64,000 nt of DNA from Symsagittifera roscoffensis (lineage: Eukaryota > Xenacoelomorpha > Acoela > Convolutidae). The position numbers and the translations under genes were made by a program. Below, in pieces: positions 12,201 to 21,500 of the stretch. Under the pieces are notes generated by a model that searched no databases, was not told the origin of the DNA, and saw only the letters and a list, made by a program, of their open reading frames with translations. The stretch is taken from the NCBI RefSeq assembly GCF_963678635.1, contig NC_087062.1:26376833-26440832 (forward strand), in the 5' to 3' direction. Within the stretch, counting starts at the first letter, position 1. Every line of letters starts with the position of its first letter.

Positions 12201-15092
12201 TACCTCGGCCATCGCCGAGAGCAGTGTCATTATCGCCTCCCCTATAATTTCGTTACTCGGGATCGATCCATCCGTCAGACGTGACAATAAGCCTCTGCTT
12301 TGTAGATGATCATTTGAGCCTGCAACCACTATTACCTGCGGCTCCATGCTGACCACTCTCCGTACACTTATCATCATGCCTATCGCCTGTCCCCAGTCCA
12401 GTTTAGACGCCGTTAAGAAAATCACATCGGGCCAGAATAGAGAACGGGGCGTGTAGAGATAATCGGAGCCGGCCACAACCAGATATTTGGCAGCCTTCAT
12501 GTCCAAGGGGTCATAAGCTGCAAAAAGGCCATCGCCTATTGGGGCCTTCAGGTTCCCGTATCTCTTATCGTCTCCAACCACTGTTGTAGTTCGGGGGTAA
12601 TCCCTCGAATACTCGCCCGGCGTCTGACCGGGTGGTTTAGCGAATTGTCTGTACATCTTGTGATGTTTGTTATTGGGCTTGTTCTCCGTCTGGAACTTGC
12701 CCTTGCGCACAGGTGGTGTCCTTTCCCGGGTCCTATCTCGAACGTCGGTGAGCGACCGGGTGTTTAAAGGTCCAAAGGTATTGTCATGAGGTAATCCATC
12801 CAGGTCTACATGTCGGAGTGAGGTCGAGGAGCTGAATTTCTCCTGCTCTGCTAGCAGCCAATCCACACCCGGTATCCGATAAAGTCGAGACACTGTGGGA
12901 CTTTCACCGCCAGTCATTCTCATCGCATCCTCCCGACACGTCAAGGTATTCATATTCAACTTCGCCGACATGTCCGTCTTATACTGACCCCAATGACTAG
13001 GATCTGATCTATTCCAAAGCAGCCTGCTGCCTGATTCGATCCCCTCCGCTGGCACGGTACTTGTAGACGGTCCTGCTGTCGAAGCAGGATTTGTCGTGGC
13101 AGGCGAATCGTTCCTCCTAGACGCGGTCTGGGAGTTATTCCTGTTGTTCTGTTCCACCGATCTGCCGAGTCGGCTTCCAATCGATTGCGGCCTGGGAGGA
13201 GGAGCAGTCCCCAGCCTGTCTCTCACGTTCGAGCTCGGAGCGACGGTTGCGGCTCCAACCGTTTCCGTTGCCAAGGGCCCTAGACGGTTGGCGAGGGATT
13301 CGGGCACGGTTGCCCTTATTCTACTCCCTCCGGTCGAATTGGTCCGAGCCAAAGAACCGGTCGCCCTCGACTCTTGCTCCGCTTCCCTCAATTGCGTCTG
13401 AAACACATCATTAATCCAATGCCTCCCTCGTTGGGTATTGAAGTGCACTCCATCTTTAGTGAGCGCGATGTGGTCAGTCATGCGCAGCATATTTTCGAGA
13501 TCCAGGAGTCGCAACTCGCCAGGGTTGTTTCTCACCAGACTGCGGGTCATTTCATTCCACCGCGTCACGTTGCCATTCATGAAATCTGCAGCTATGGTGC
13601 CCACCAAAGGATTTGGTGGTATCGTGCACAGGATCACGAGTTTGGGTCTGTACTTTTCTTTCAATTCGTTCAAGAGACACACCAATAGAGGTTCCCACTT
13701 GTTCTCCGGAGTCACGGGGGCTCTCGAGACGTCATTGGTCCCCAGCATTATTATTAATGTATCCAAATGATCCTCGCTCTGGAACTCCATCATTTTGATG
13801 ACCTGAGCCACTGAGGCTCCTCCAAAGGACAGAATGGTAGTATGACCATAGACGAAGATCTCATTCAGATCTCTCACCAAACTGTCTCCAATGATCAAAT
13901 GGCGACTCCCTGGGGGAATTACTTGGTCGTTCGTGGCGGGGTTCCAGCTCATGTCATTCAGGCAGGCTCGAGGATGCTCGGCTGGCACTTGCGTGAACTG
14001 ATGACGTGCCATCAGATTCTTCCTGATGTCTACCACGCGAGACTTCTCAAAGACTCCACCAGGCGCAGAACACGCTATCGTGCGGGTTGCTCGCTCCGAG
14101 CTATTTGATGAATGATCACGACGCTGGGAAGGAACGATCCTAGCCAGTGTCCGCTCAGTGCCTCTGTTGATCTCATCCATCGCGGCTCTGGCCACTTGGT
14201 TAAATGATTCCTGAAATTGAGGAGCTAGATAGGTGTCAGAAGGGTCTGGTATCGTAAACCTCTGACTCGAAGCAGACGGTCGTGTCTGCTGAGGAGCCTC
14301 GGGTCCCCTTGATGCACGCAAATCCAGAACCTCAGGTCCTCTCGATGCGCACAGCTCCTGCGCTGTTGTCCTGGGGCGTGTGTCGTTAGATCCCTCCGAG
14401 GCTCTCATGCTCGCCAGAATTTCCGGTGACGCTTGGCTCACCTTCGCCATATACAGCTCCTTCAGGTGCTTTATCTCATCCTCCTTGTAGGCCACCTGCA
14501 GATCTTCAAATTTCTTTTTCCATTCGTCTCTCTCCCGAGCTATGGCCCTGTACTCCTGAAGTTTGGCACACAGCTCACTCTGATCTCTCTCCTTCTTCTC
14601 CAGTGTCTCAATCGTCTCCGACGTCTGCATCTCTATCTCGCTCACTCTCACTCTCTTTAGGGGAGGAGCAGCTGTTGGAGAGTCGACAGAGTGTGACGGG
14701 CCTGGCCCATCACGTTGTCTCTTCGCTCCAATGAGTGGCTGCGCAGGTTGGACGGGCAAGGGCATCTCACCTAGCCGGTGGTCCCTTTGCTCACCTAGTC
14801 CTGGCTCACGAGCCAGGTCGTGGCCAGACATTTCTCCGCGCCTCCATCTCATCAATCGGTTTCGGCCTCTCTCGGCGGTCCCGGACTCACCGAAGGCCAA
14901 CATCAACACGACTTCTGTAGGGCGATTCCCTCGACCCTCTCTTCCCAGTGCATTGAGGAGTGCGACCACAAACATCGCCAACCCCGGGTCTTCTCGTGTA
15001 AAATCACAATCGATCAGCCGCTGATAGATCTCGTCTAGAGTCGCTCCTAGACTCGCTGAGAGGAATTCCATGAGTTCGTTCGTGTCACCCAT
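6225..15092 (-). CDS. ORF2: ~2,955-aa env-position protein with SGNH/GDSL hydrolase domain
   Basis: Single open frame lying where a retroviral env would be. I start it at the ATG at 15092 (MGDTNELMEF) because element 2 aligns from its own ATG at 52690 with the same GAAAAGA-AATGG context; the frame is open upstream to 15221. Visible parts (residues from this start): coiled coil ~150-210; SGNH/GDSL hydrolase ~395-565 with IIGDSL (Ser404), FGGAS, GTND (Asn453) and DGVHF (Asp547, His550), so all four blocks are present; a second Rossmann-like segment ~865-1000 with VVAGSNDHLQSRG at the third-block position but GSD in place of GDS; an acidic linker ~1680-1740; Cys/His clusters near the C terminus (LCLHNSFC, then CC, ~2885-2910). 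I see no signal peptide or membrane segment, so it is not a typical Env. CR1-type LINEs are a known case of an esterase in a retrotransposon. Most of the protein matches no family I recognise, yet element 2 retains it along its length. Substrate and role unknown. Confidence 0.85.
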   Translation of the reverse strand: MGDTNELMEFLSASLGATLDEIYQRLIDCDFTREDPGLAMFVVALLNALGREGRGNRPTEVVLMLAFGESGTAERGRNRLMRWRRGEMSGHDLAREPGLGEQRDHRLGEMPLPVQPAQPLIGAKRQRDGPGPSHSVDSPTAAPPLKRVRVSEIEMQTSETIETLEKKERDQSELCAKLQEYRAIARERDEWKKKFEDLQVAYKEDEIKHLKELYMAKVSQASPEILASMRASEGSNDTRPRTTAQELCASRGPEVLDLRASRGPEAPQQTRPSASSQRFTIPDPSDTYLAPQFQESFNQVARAAMDEINRGTERTLARIVPSQRRDHSSNSSERATRTIACSAPGGVFEKSRVVDIRKNLMARHQFTQVPAEHPRACLNDMSWNPATNDQVIPPGSRHLIIGDSLVRDLNEIFVYGHTTILSFGGASVAQVIKMMEFQSEDHLDTLIIMLGTNDVSRAPVTPENKWEPLLVCLLNELKEKYRPKLVILCTIPPNPLVGTIAADFMNGNVTRWNEMTRSLVRNNPGELRLLDLENMLRMTDHIALTKDGVHFNTQRGRHWINDVFQTQLREAEQESRATGSLARTNSTGGSRIRATVPESLANRLGPLATETVGAATVAPSSNVRDRLGTAPPPRPQSIGSRLGRSVEQNNRNNSQTASRRNDSPATTNPASTAGPSTSTVPAEGIESGSRLLWNRSDPSHWGQYKTDMSAKLNMNTLTCREDAMRMTGGESPTVSRLYRIPGVDWLLAEQEKFSSSTSLRHVDLDGLPHDNTFGPLNTRSLTDVRDRTRERTPPVRKGKFQTENKPNNKHHKMYRQFAKPPGQTPGEYSRDYPRTTTVVGDDKRYGNLKAPIGDGLFAAYDPLDMKAAKYLVVAGSDYLYTPRSLFWPDVIFLTASKLDWGQAIGMMISVRRVVSMEPQVIVVAGSNDHLQSRGLLSRLTDGSIPSNEIIGEAIMTLLSAMAEVETAARQRFTMNVVKVIFVLSPGYAALPEPLQFVYTMVTTIAEGIFNVIIPAPNRVVDPDNYYPSRSELPAVWADISNAIQGLRDCSTTRLVLDEVLGLELSNFARLLKLRPGVGDDHLLVQQVADDLWFRQMDHAENEQGRMIRKNMTSAEEDLMAMALRTKPHNNIWLYLSPRLCTLGEDAFEHAPAIIKEIHAYLKNLLNARELAGGKMLKMMQDVNTMSLDKFQADVLATKAQYERSDAILGGMGVGWTPSFLSTCYPRASRNLIASFVKDIRKLSIGLVLALYVTFGHENFVKGPANLFTQALADLRLDGLLTLIAMTYGRLGDLLVLLRYPEQLQGPSREFNAQLETASLKKMKDWRTLLLQYLLQQNGSVTGEDKVATNAGECKQYCGMPLLTDLAVMMRIDPLALVHGLREFVTVVYGPVMSFAFPDVQVKAYRNSVLYVNLVSVVDYSVLNWVEQSELRKLASDDRLFGRIAEPGWVLMDFNNHFKCRMGREDLSHIQFNPKLWNLRPVVKDTGEAVVVPQLPGAYAHAKENQQTWLPGSRPLPDQCHRYPPIRRMLLGVTSPITAPRIGAARDAEKRMLKWIGGMEPRFISWNVAAAHTFDFSFPDAWSRKKIKALPSRRPEVSAETWNEVYSSADDLSRLKWSGEAKVVMLEVARESRGGSYITIEDLAPHGEELVEFLVDDELFYHAGDMAVPARPDSGTDARQGSSGPRPKPDADDDELMDQDDNDDGTGSKTEKPGETDLGALERDLLEYRFSEDDDGEVDGSLLLMAPSSFMSPTKEASADISPIDPISQARECRSRDPQKLLYESPRRRKIEESMKISFLSTLPEEEWERYQMELEGKTGAIWSRVNFMEKSWDVIRRYGTQSIMKVGLNQPIMREVLEKIVSSMESDVLTESVTEDSADDQHVAKKLPVRRARKGLKRLKGKTGSRAMNPRVVKSRASAVVTSLTSAGRSGESGQGDSATLTGGEKENLIPPMLLAGLTVTATRSKKTARTLADTKLEMEVISQCGSGGLEDYRPSRINMAKLKLEGQLDVVEYSRITVPESVHMGDPAGGYVEMLKARNSARGHLMAWSEKRAMQESLKGLTENSNFNRREYGTVMSSEANEIGLEKLLEISWRAALQKYFDETMNAPATVAAYLAHPCVRTDLQVRLAWCLMGIKKAEYEASNDSKSREQELELMEALRALISKDDSAIAWAKRKDALCFVRFVVDRIPTPVLGECIKIIRQKGVDCERNFLRALLELYQDMPLTVPSKESNDMESYRKLEEVRRYSNKELRVSRDLIEAARGQKEFATLGKLKSFQYVSGIPGMAYNPFVNEEAREAYFDYEQVTVLNFWVERIKEIGMLMVEQPKLGIILEERVVEPSIPELKGQVSFDCGSWDGPLKTSLVVMWELMKPSWCPHPNAGLIWDMTADVMLERDDDASLHDLAMIHHLLAMRLTKKKSNPSTELSEEGTSSNWLKQGTCLAQHSGMEGHVCNLGHCLITLSEQHRQLARLYGRLSMSDKSAMELVADCHGVTDVNLITALGFCSMTSSIESLERLERAHELVTSLSVEIFPGALQTEQKIGGWREALENEMNLKDSEAYHRPTGSKYMVGSSSAPYCNSKYPTHMVVMDARTQQVLVDQLFSVPKCVRLARMSERSYDLLAKIFRAVPKRSEGELQDVVGEEFMRLNEGNVSEFQKQKASGALPTEFPTIEEKDDLHRILMEVEPLLGASGYRTRRNIVRTHGEYPCHCLAQTLWYPKRGNLILVWDVEELYSTGLPDQNQQVSIVVVSAMLAVRWLEANADTSEQETAVPTPEQLSNVKMSRELDLFRTTCKVLRIPKAIERIWSRQRLMPWFRAVMTSWMYERAKRHMSRNTEAYQSFQLDIGPGAYKRAFLTHGNAVTTAVKRVAGTPCVTEDEKKEVLRADLERNVSLCLHNSFCRNREQKVNVDLLPCCKPRLLEQEGWGTARNSLDMLEKVLEDSDAEHQDGEMME

Positions 15093-15519
15093 TTCTTTTC
15101 GTGTTGATTCTTCTTGTCGTGTCGTGTAATTTCTTTCTGTCTCCTCTGATTCAGTGTTCAGTAAACAATTTTCGAAAAACAGGTCGCGACTTAGAACCAT
15201 CATTTTTGGATGCAACATCAATCAATTCTTTAAAACTCTCCATTGAAATTCTCTTCACAATTCTGATTTAAAATTTAGCACCAAGGTGGATCGTCCACCT
15301 TTATCTTTGTCAGAGTAGCACGAATAAGCGCTGTCACCTTGATGACACAAACATAAAACATATCATAACAATAACATAACATAAACACATAAACATCACA
15401 CACCTATACTATCATATAAAAACCTAATCCCTAATACTGTACCTAAAGCCTAACCTAAAACTTGACTCTAATTCTTATCGAGCAACTTAATAAAAACCAC
15501 TTATCGCCGAGCGCAATTC
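15093..15519 (-). promoter_or_regulatory. ORF1-ORF2 intergenic region with conserved hairpin
   Basis: No gene seen. It carries a perfect hairpin AAGGTGGA-tcg-TCCACCTT (15283-15301) and, upstream of it in sense, a TTATGTTATG-type stretch (about 15360-15395). Element 2 has both in the same order before its ORF2 (TTATGTTATGTG near 52368-52388, hairpin TTGGAC-t-GTCCAA near 52460-52472). These could mark internal initiation or splicing used to express ORF2; no clear splice acceptor is shared. Confidence 0.5.
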
Positions 15520-18500
15520 TTAGCATATGCTCAGATAGTATTTTTTATGTAAGTAAACCTCTATGTCAGTCTCTGAAAATATCACATGCACAAGAGCGTA
15601 CAACTCTCTCGGGTGTAGCTTCCCTCTATTGGGATCATAAACTGGCAACGAGAGAGAGGTCACACCTCTCTCAACCAGGAAATCCCTAAGTCGAGTCAAG
15701 GCCAATACCAAGCTCTCCGGATTCACGTGTTGCCTATCAGTAGCTTTCGTAACCAAAAAACACAAATATTTCCCTGGTATCTGTGATGCAACAGGGGGCA
15801 ACGCTATCATTCCTCCTACACCCGGCCTCTGTTTCCACAAAAACTCGATATTCTTGTACTCTCTTTTAAAGTCGGCCGCTAGTGCTGTTTTGAAGCTTAC
15901 GTCCGCAGTTATCGCTATGGCGCACGTGCGTTCCGTGAGTATGAAATCGCTGTCCGTTATAACGATATTGCTCGAATAGTGGTTCGGGAGATCAAAATAC
16001 GATTCAAAGATTCGTCCAAAAGGTGGTTTCTTAGCATTCTCGCCCTCTGTCTCTAGTTCTCCGGTTTCCCTTGCCGATTTCAATTTTTTTATTATGAGAT
16101 TTTCGGTGTGGGTGAGTCCTACCCCCACTCCCCGGACAAAAATATCCATCGACGTCCCCGTCGATCGCCCAAAGTCTAGGAGACCGAGGTTGGATTGTGG
16201 AACACGTAGAGGACCATCTGGGGCGACCCAGTTGGACTCGGTACTGTCATGACTGATGTATTTGACGCCGTCTCTGTCGACGTCCTGAATCGTCAGGATC
16301 GTCTCTTTTGGATCTGTCGGCAGATCGTGGAGCCATTCGAGCACGCGCAAGTTTGTTAGTTCTTGCTCATGAGTCTGTTCCGCTTCTGGTTCGAACTCCA
16401 CTTCCGGTTCTGATCGATCGTCGATCCAATCTTGATCCATATCGTTCACAAGGTCGATTTCTTCTAGCATCGCTACTTCGTCCAGCCCCACCAGCGAGTC
16501 TATGACATCACTCACTACTATCCGGTCTACAACGAAGTCCTCGCCATACGGATTGTATTTCTTCTGGTCTTTTCCCCTCTTACTTTGGCGTGTCTCCATA
16601 GTGAGCGGAAAGTCAGGCTGTATTCCTTTGTCAATTTCGGTTTGTTCCGGGCAATCCCAGTCTTCTTCGGCATAGGGTAGAGTTTCATCGTCCACCTCTA
16701 CTCGCTCAGTCAACTCGAGATCCAGTGGTAGATCACAATTGTCCACCATCTCATTCCCGTCGTTCTTGTCGCGAGTACCCCTTTCATTCACTTCACAAGC
16801 AGGATCCACTATTAAATAGTCTCCCTCTTGCATGTCCGCTGGGATGCACCAATCCTCGGACGAGGCGTTGTGTGGTTTGATATTCTCGTAATGAGCCGCT
16901 CTTCCGGTGCTCAGCCGATAAAAACGACCTCCTTGATGCACCTCTGTTATCTGAAATGGACCACGCCATTTCTTTAATAGTTTCTTGGTTCCTTTTGGTG
17001 GAACCACTTCCTGGAACACCCAGACGTAGTCGCCAACTGAGTAGGCTTTTGCATCGGCCGTCCTTTTATCAAACCTCCTTTTTTGTTTAATTTGCGCCTG
17101 TTGCGTATTCCTCTTGCATAAGTCATTAAGGTCCTGCTGTCTTCTAATAACGTCCCGCACGTACGTTTGCGGTGCTGTCCTCTTCCCTTCATATTCAGGG
17201 TAGAAGAACGTTAATGGGAGTGCTTTTTCATGACCCGTCAGCATCATATGTGGACTTATTCCCGTGGTGGAATGCTCCGTGCTGTTGTAAGCACCCATCA
17301 CTTGCGGCAAGTGCTTGTCCCAGTCATCCATGTAGCGTGAGCAGTAGACTCTCAACATGGATACCAGTGTGCGATTCTGCCTCTCGACTAGGCCATTCGT
17401 TTGCGGGTGATAAGTGGTCGAGTGGGCCTGAGCTACCTGCGACCTTTTCATTAACTCTTTTGTGAGATCACCTACGAATGCTTTGCCATTGTCCGATTGG
17501 AACGTGATGGGGCAGCCATGCCTTGCTATCCACACGTTTATCAAATGATCGCATGTTTCTTCTGCCGATGCTGTCATGCAGGGTGCTGCCTCCGCATACT
17601 TCGTAAAATGGTCGATCATTACCAGCACCTGATTATAGCCCGTTGCTGTCATGCAGATTTTCTGATGATCAATTTGCACCACTTCGTTGAAACCTGACGA
17701 TTCTATTGACTGTAGGGGGAACCTTAGTTTCCTGGGATCCTTTGCCTGTTGACAAGACAGGCATGCGGCTATCCATTTCTCACAAGCCTTCTTCAATCGC
17801 GGCCATTCGAATCGTTTTTGTATCCTGTTATACACTTTGTCCACGCCTTGATGTCCCATCTGATCATGCGAGCGAAAGAGCAATTCGGTCTGGTACAACT
17901 GTGGTAACACTATTGAATTGTATTTCTGAAGGACCTTGTCCTCCTCCTTGCGCTTACAGGCTACGATTCCGTCCTTATTCAGGTACAACAAGTCTTTCCT
18001 CTTCAGGTAAAATTGCTTCAGGATTTTGTAGCTGTCTTCTTCCAAGTCTCCCTTGTCAGGTGCTCCATTCTCGATCCATCTTTTCAGACTGCTCGTCATT
18101 CTATCATTTCGTTGAGCCCTCAGGAGATCCGACAGCCTGTACCTGGCTTTCAAATACGTCTTCACCACGTTCATTTGCCCACTCATTATCTCCGGAGCAT
18201 GAGCATCGTCCATCAACTTGACACACCATATCTTTTTCAAAGGCGTCGCTTCTTGCACAGATGGTTCCAGATTGGTACGGACGACCGTACCATGTGGCAG
18301 CAATCTGGTTGGGCGTTTTGAAACTGCTATCAGCTCGAGCTCGTCTGCGGCATTATCTACCACAGTGCCCTCTTCATCTGAGGTGTATCTGTCCCTGTCT
18401 GGATCCTGATGTGTTTCTCGGTCCAGCCCACGCTGCTTCCAGTCTACCAATAAGGAGTGGATTGCGATCTCTGACACATCGGAATTGGAAGTTGTTTCAG

Positions 18501-21500
18501 ACGTGTTGTCCCAGGACTGGGGTCTCGAGTCACCACTTGAGTCGACTGATTCCTCAACATCATATTCCAAGTTGTCTGAGATGTTTCTTGACTCCCCGGA
18601 CAAAACTCTGTCCATCGGTCGCTTTGAACCCGACTCCCCGGACAAAATTCTGCCCCTAGGTGGTCTAGTCAACCTCTCCCCGGACAAGTCGTCCTGCACG
18701 GGCTCAAAGGTGTCTGACTCATCAGAGGAGACGTCCTTGACTGGCTCGAAGGTGTCAGACTCCCCGGACATTGTCTCGTCCATGGACGAACAATCTGGGC
18801 TTGGCTCGTATTCCTCTTTTGCATCCGTGAAGTGCACTCTCCTCGTGAAGCTAGATTTCGACCTGATCCTGACTTCCTCAGTAGCTTGGTTTTGATTCGA
18901 TGTTCCATATTCAGTGAACGAAGTTCTCAACAATACTTCTTTCGGCATCGAGGTCACCAGCTGGTTGACGATCGACCTGCAATCCCGTTCAACGCCTCGG
19001 CTGCGAATGGACACTGGCCTCTTCTCTGTTCTCTCGGTGACAGTCAACCTCTGCATGGTCTCCATCCATTCACGATCAAGCCTATTCACTTCCCTATCCA
19101 ACAAGTCACGGAGTTTTCCCATGACGTCCGGCGCCACGTTCACCGTCTTATTCAATAAAGCGATGCTGTTTATACCCAGCCTGGTCAGTTCTTGCTGTAC
19201 CAAGTTGGATCGGACTAGCAGGTCCAACGGAACGGGTTCGCCTCTGGCTAAAAGCTTTATCTCCGCGGCCGTCTCCACTGGAAGGTCATGGTGTCCAGGT
19301 ATAGGATGTCCTGATTTGTCTAACCACCTAGTAAGTGGCAGCTTATCGTAGATTTCTTTGTCCAGAAAGGAAAACCCGTCTTTGATCTCTGATTGGTTAG
19401 CCTGCTTCTCCTCGAGGCGCTCATAAAATTCTGTCTTTTTACTGAGGCTATCTGCGTTCTGGTGCTTGTCACGGGTACGGTGCTCTATGATCATGTGGTA
19501 TCCATCCAGGCGCACAATCCAACGACCAATATAGCTTTGGTCCATCGAATAGGTTTTCAGCCAGGCAAGGGCACGATTATCCACACGTAACTTGAAGGGA
19601 GCACTCCCCAAGTAGGCCCTGTATTTTTCCACGAAAGTGATCACCGCAAACATCTCCGCTTTTGGTGCGCCGTACTTCATTTCAGTATCACTCAGGACTT
19701 TACTCCCGTAGGCTATCGGACGAAGAACCGTTCTCCCGTTCCACTCCTGCTCCTGGTGAAGTATGCCCGATATCGCAACCACTGATGCATCCGTGTCCAG
19801 CACGAACATTCCCTTCTCTGTTGGCATGCCGAGGACCGGTGCCTCGCAAAGTTCACGCTTGATGTTTTCAAATGAAACTTGTGCCTCATCAGTCCAGGTG
19901 AACTTTCTGCCCTTGTTTCTCATCAGCCTCTGCATGGGGTATATCTTGTCAGCATACCCCTTGATGAACTCTCGATAATAATTTGCGAATCCCAGAAAAC
20001 TCATCAGCTGTGTATCTGTTTTAGGTGCCTTCCAGGTCAGCACCGCTTCAACCGCTTCGGGATCTGGTCTCACTCCATGTTTGTCAACCAGGCGGCCCAG
20101 ATACTTTATGGAATCCCTGAGGATTTCACACTTAGAGGGTTTGCATTTCAGACCCGCCTGCTTCATGCAAGAAAACACCTCCTCCAACCTCTCTATGTGG
20201 TCTTCTAAGGTTGGTGTTGCAATCACGACATCATCGACATAACACATAATGAGATTCCCGTATTTCTTAGTGACGCTCGTGAGTGCCTGGGCCATCAGTC
20301 GCTGGAATGTGGCCGTCGCGTTGCATAATCCGAATGGCATCCTCTTCCACTGGAACAGTCCCAGCTCACACGCGAAACCTGTTTTCTCTCGATCTTGCTT
20401 TCTGAGTGGCACTTGCCAGAATGCGGAGCCCAAATCCAACGTCGTGAAGAACTTAGCGTCTCCCAGCTTGGATAGGCTCTCATCGATGCGGGGAATCGGG
20501 TATGCGTCCTTTATAGTCACTGCGTTCAGATAACGGAAATCACAACAAAATCTGAGTTGTCCCCCTTTCTTTTTCGCCATGACCACGCCACAAGCCCATG
20601 GGGACTTCGACGGCTCAATCATGTCGTACTCCATTAACATTTCAATTTCCTTCCTACACGCTTCTGACTTGTTTGGGGTCATTCTTCTCGCCCCTTCCCT
20701 ATGAGGTACCGAGCCCTCTTCTATCTCAATCTCGTGCTCTACAAAATTGCAACAACCTATATCGGCCTTATGCTTTGAAAAAACGTCTGCGTTCCGATCT
20801 AGCACCGCCCTGAGCGAATCTAGTTCCTTGTCAGATATTTTACCCTTCAGATGTTCTATCTCAGGTAGGACAGGCCTATTCGCTGCTAACTCTGCTTCCG
20901 TCGGCCTCTCAGGAAAGTTGGAACAACTAGACAGCCCATCATCTGTTTCCGACCTCATTGAAAACAATTTCCTAGAAGATTTCAATTCAATTACTCTTTT
21001 CATTATACATTCTTGGTTCGCATGTAATGGACATTTAGTTACATCAAACTTCTTCAAGTTCTCCACACTCAGAAAGTCTGTGTTCAGAGGCAAAGCGTAG
21101 CCAAGTTTCTTTCCCCTCTGTATTGTCACTGTTGTTGCTTCTGTGTTCAATAACACACTCACACACAGTCCGCTCTGAGTGAGTGAGAAGCTTCTTCCTA
21201 AAATAGCCGAGCTTTTACTGTTTGGATTTGGTACCAGACACACCTGCCTGTCATTGCTGAGTTCATTCAAGTTCCTCATCCTAAACGTCGCTACTACGGC
21301 TTGGTTCGGTTTTAATCTAACTTTTCGATCCAGAAAAATCGGCACCTTGGCCTGATTAATTAAGATCTTATCTCTTTTCTCATACTTTCTTTCAGGATCC
21401 TTGATCTTAATCAATCCGTCATTGAGATCAATAGTGACGTCAAAGTTGCGAACGAAATCCCTTCCTAGGATGAACTGGTCGGATTCATCCAAATTCTCTA

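Noticed and set aside
6225-15092. ORF2 as a retroviral envelope protein
   Set aside because: Position fits, but I see no signal peptide, furin-like site, fusion peptide or membrane anchor, and it contains an SGNH hydrolase.
15093-15221. N-terminal extension of ORF2 upstream of the ATG at 15092
   Set aside because: The frame is open, but element 2 conserves only the later ATG and its context; the extension has no match there.
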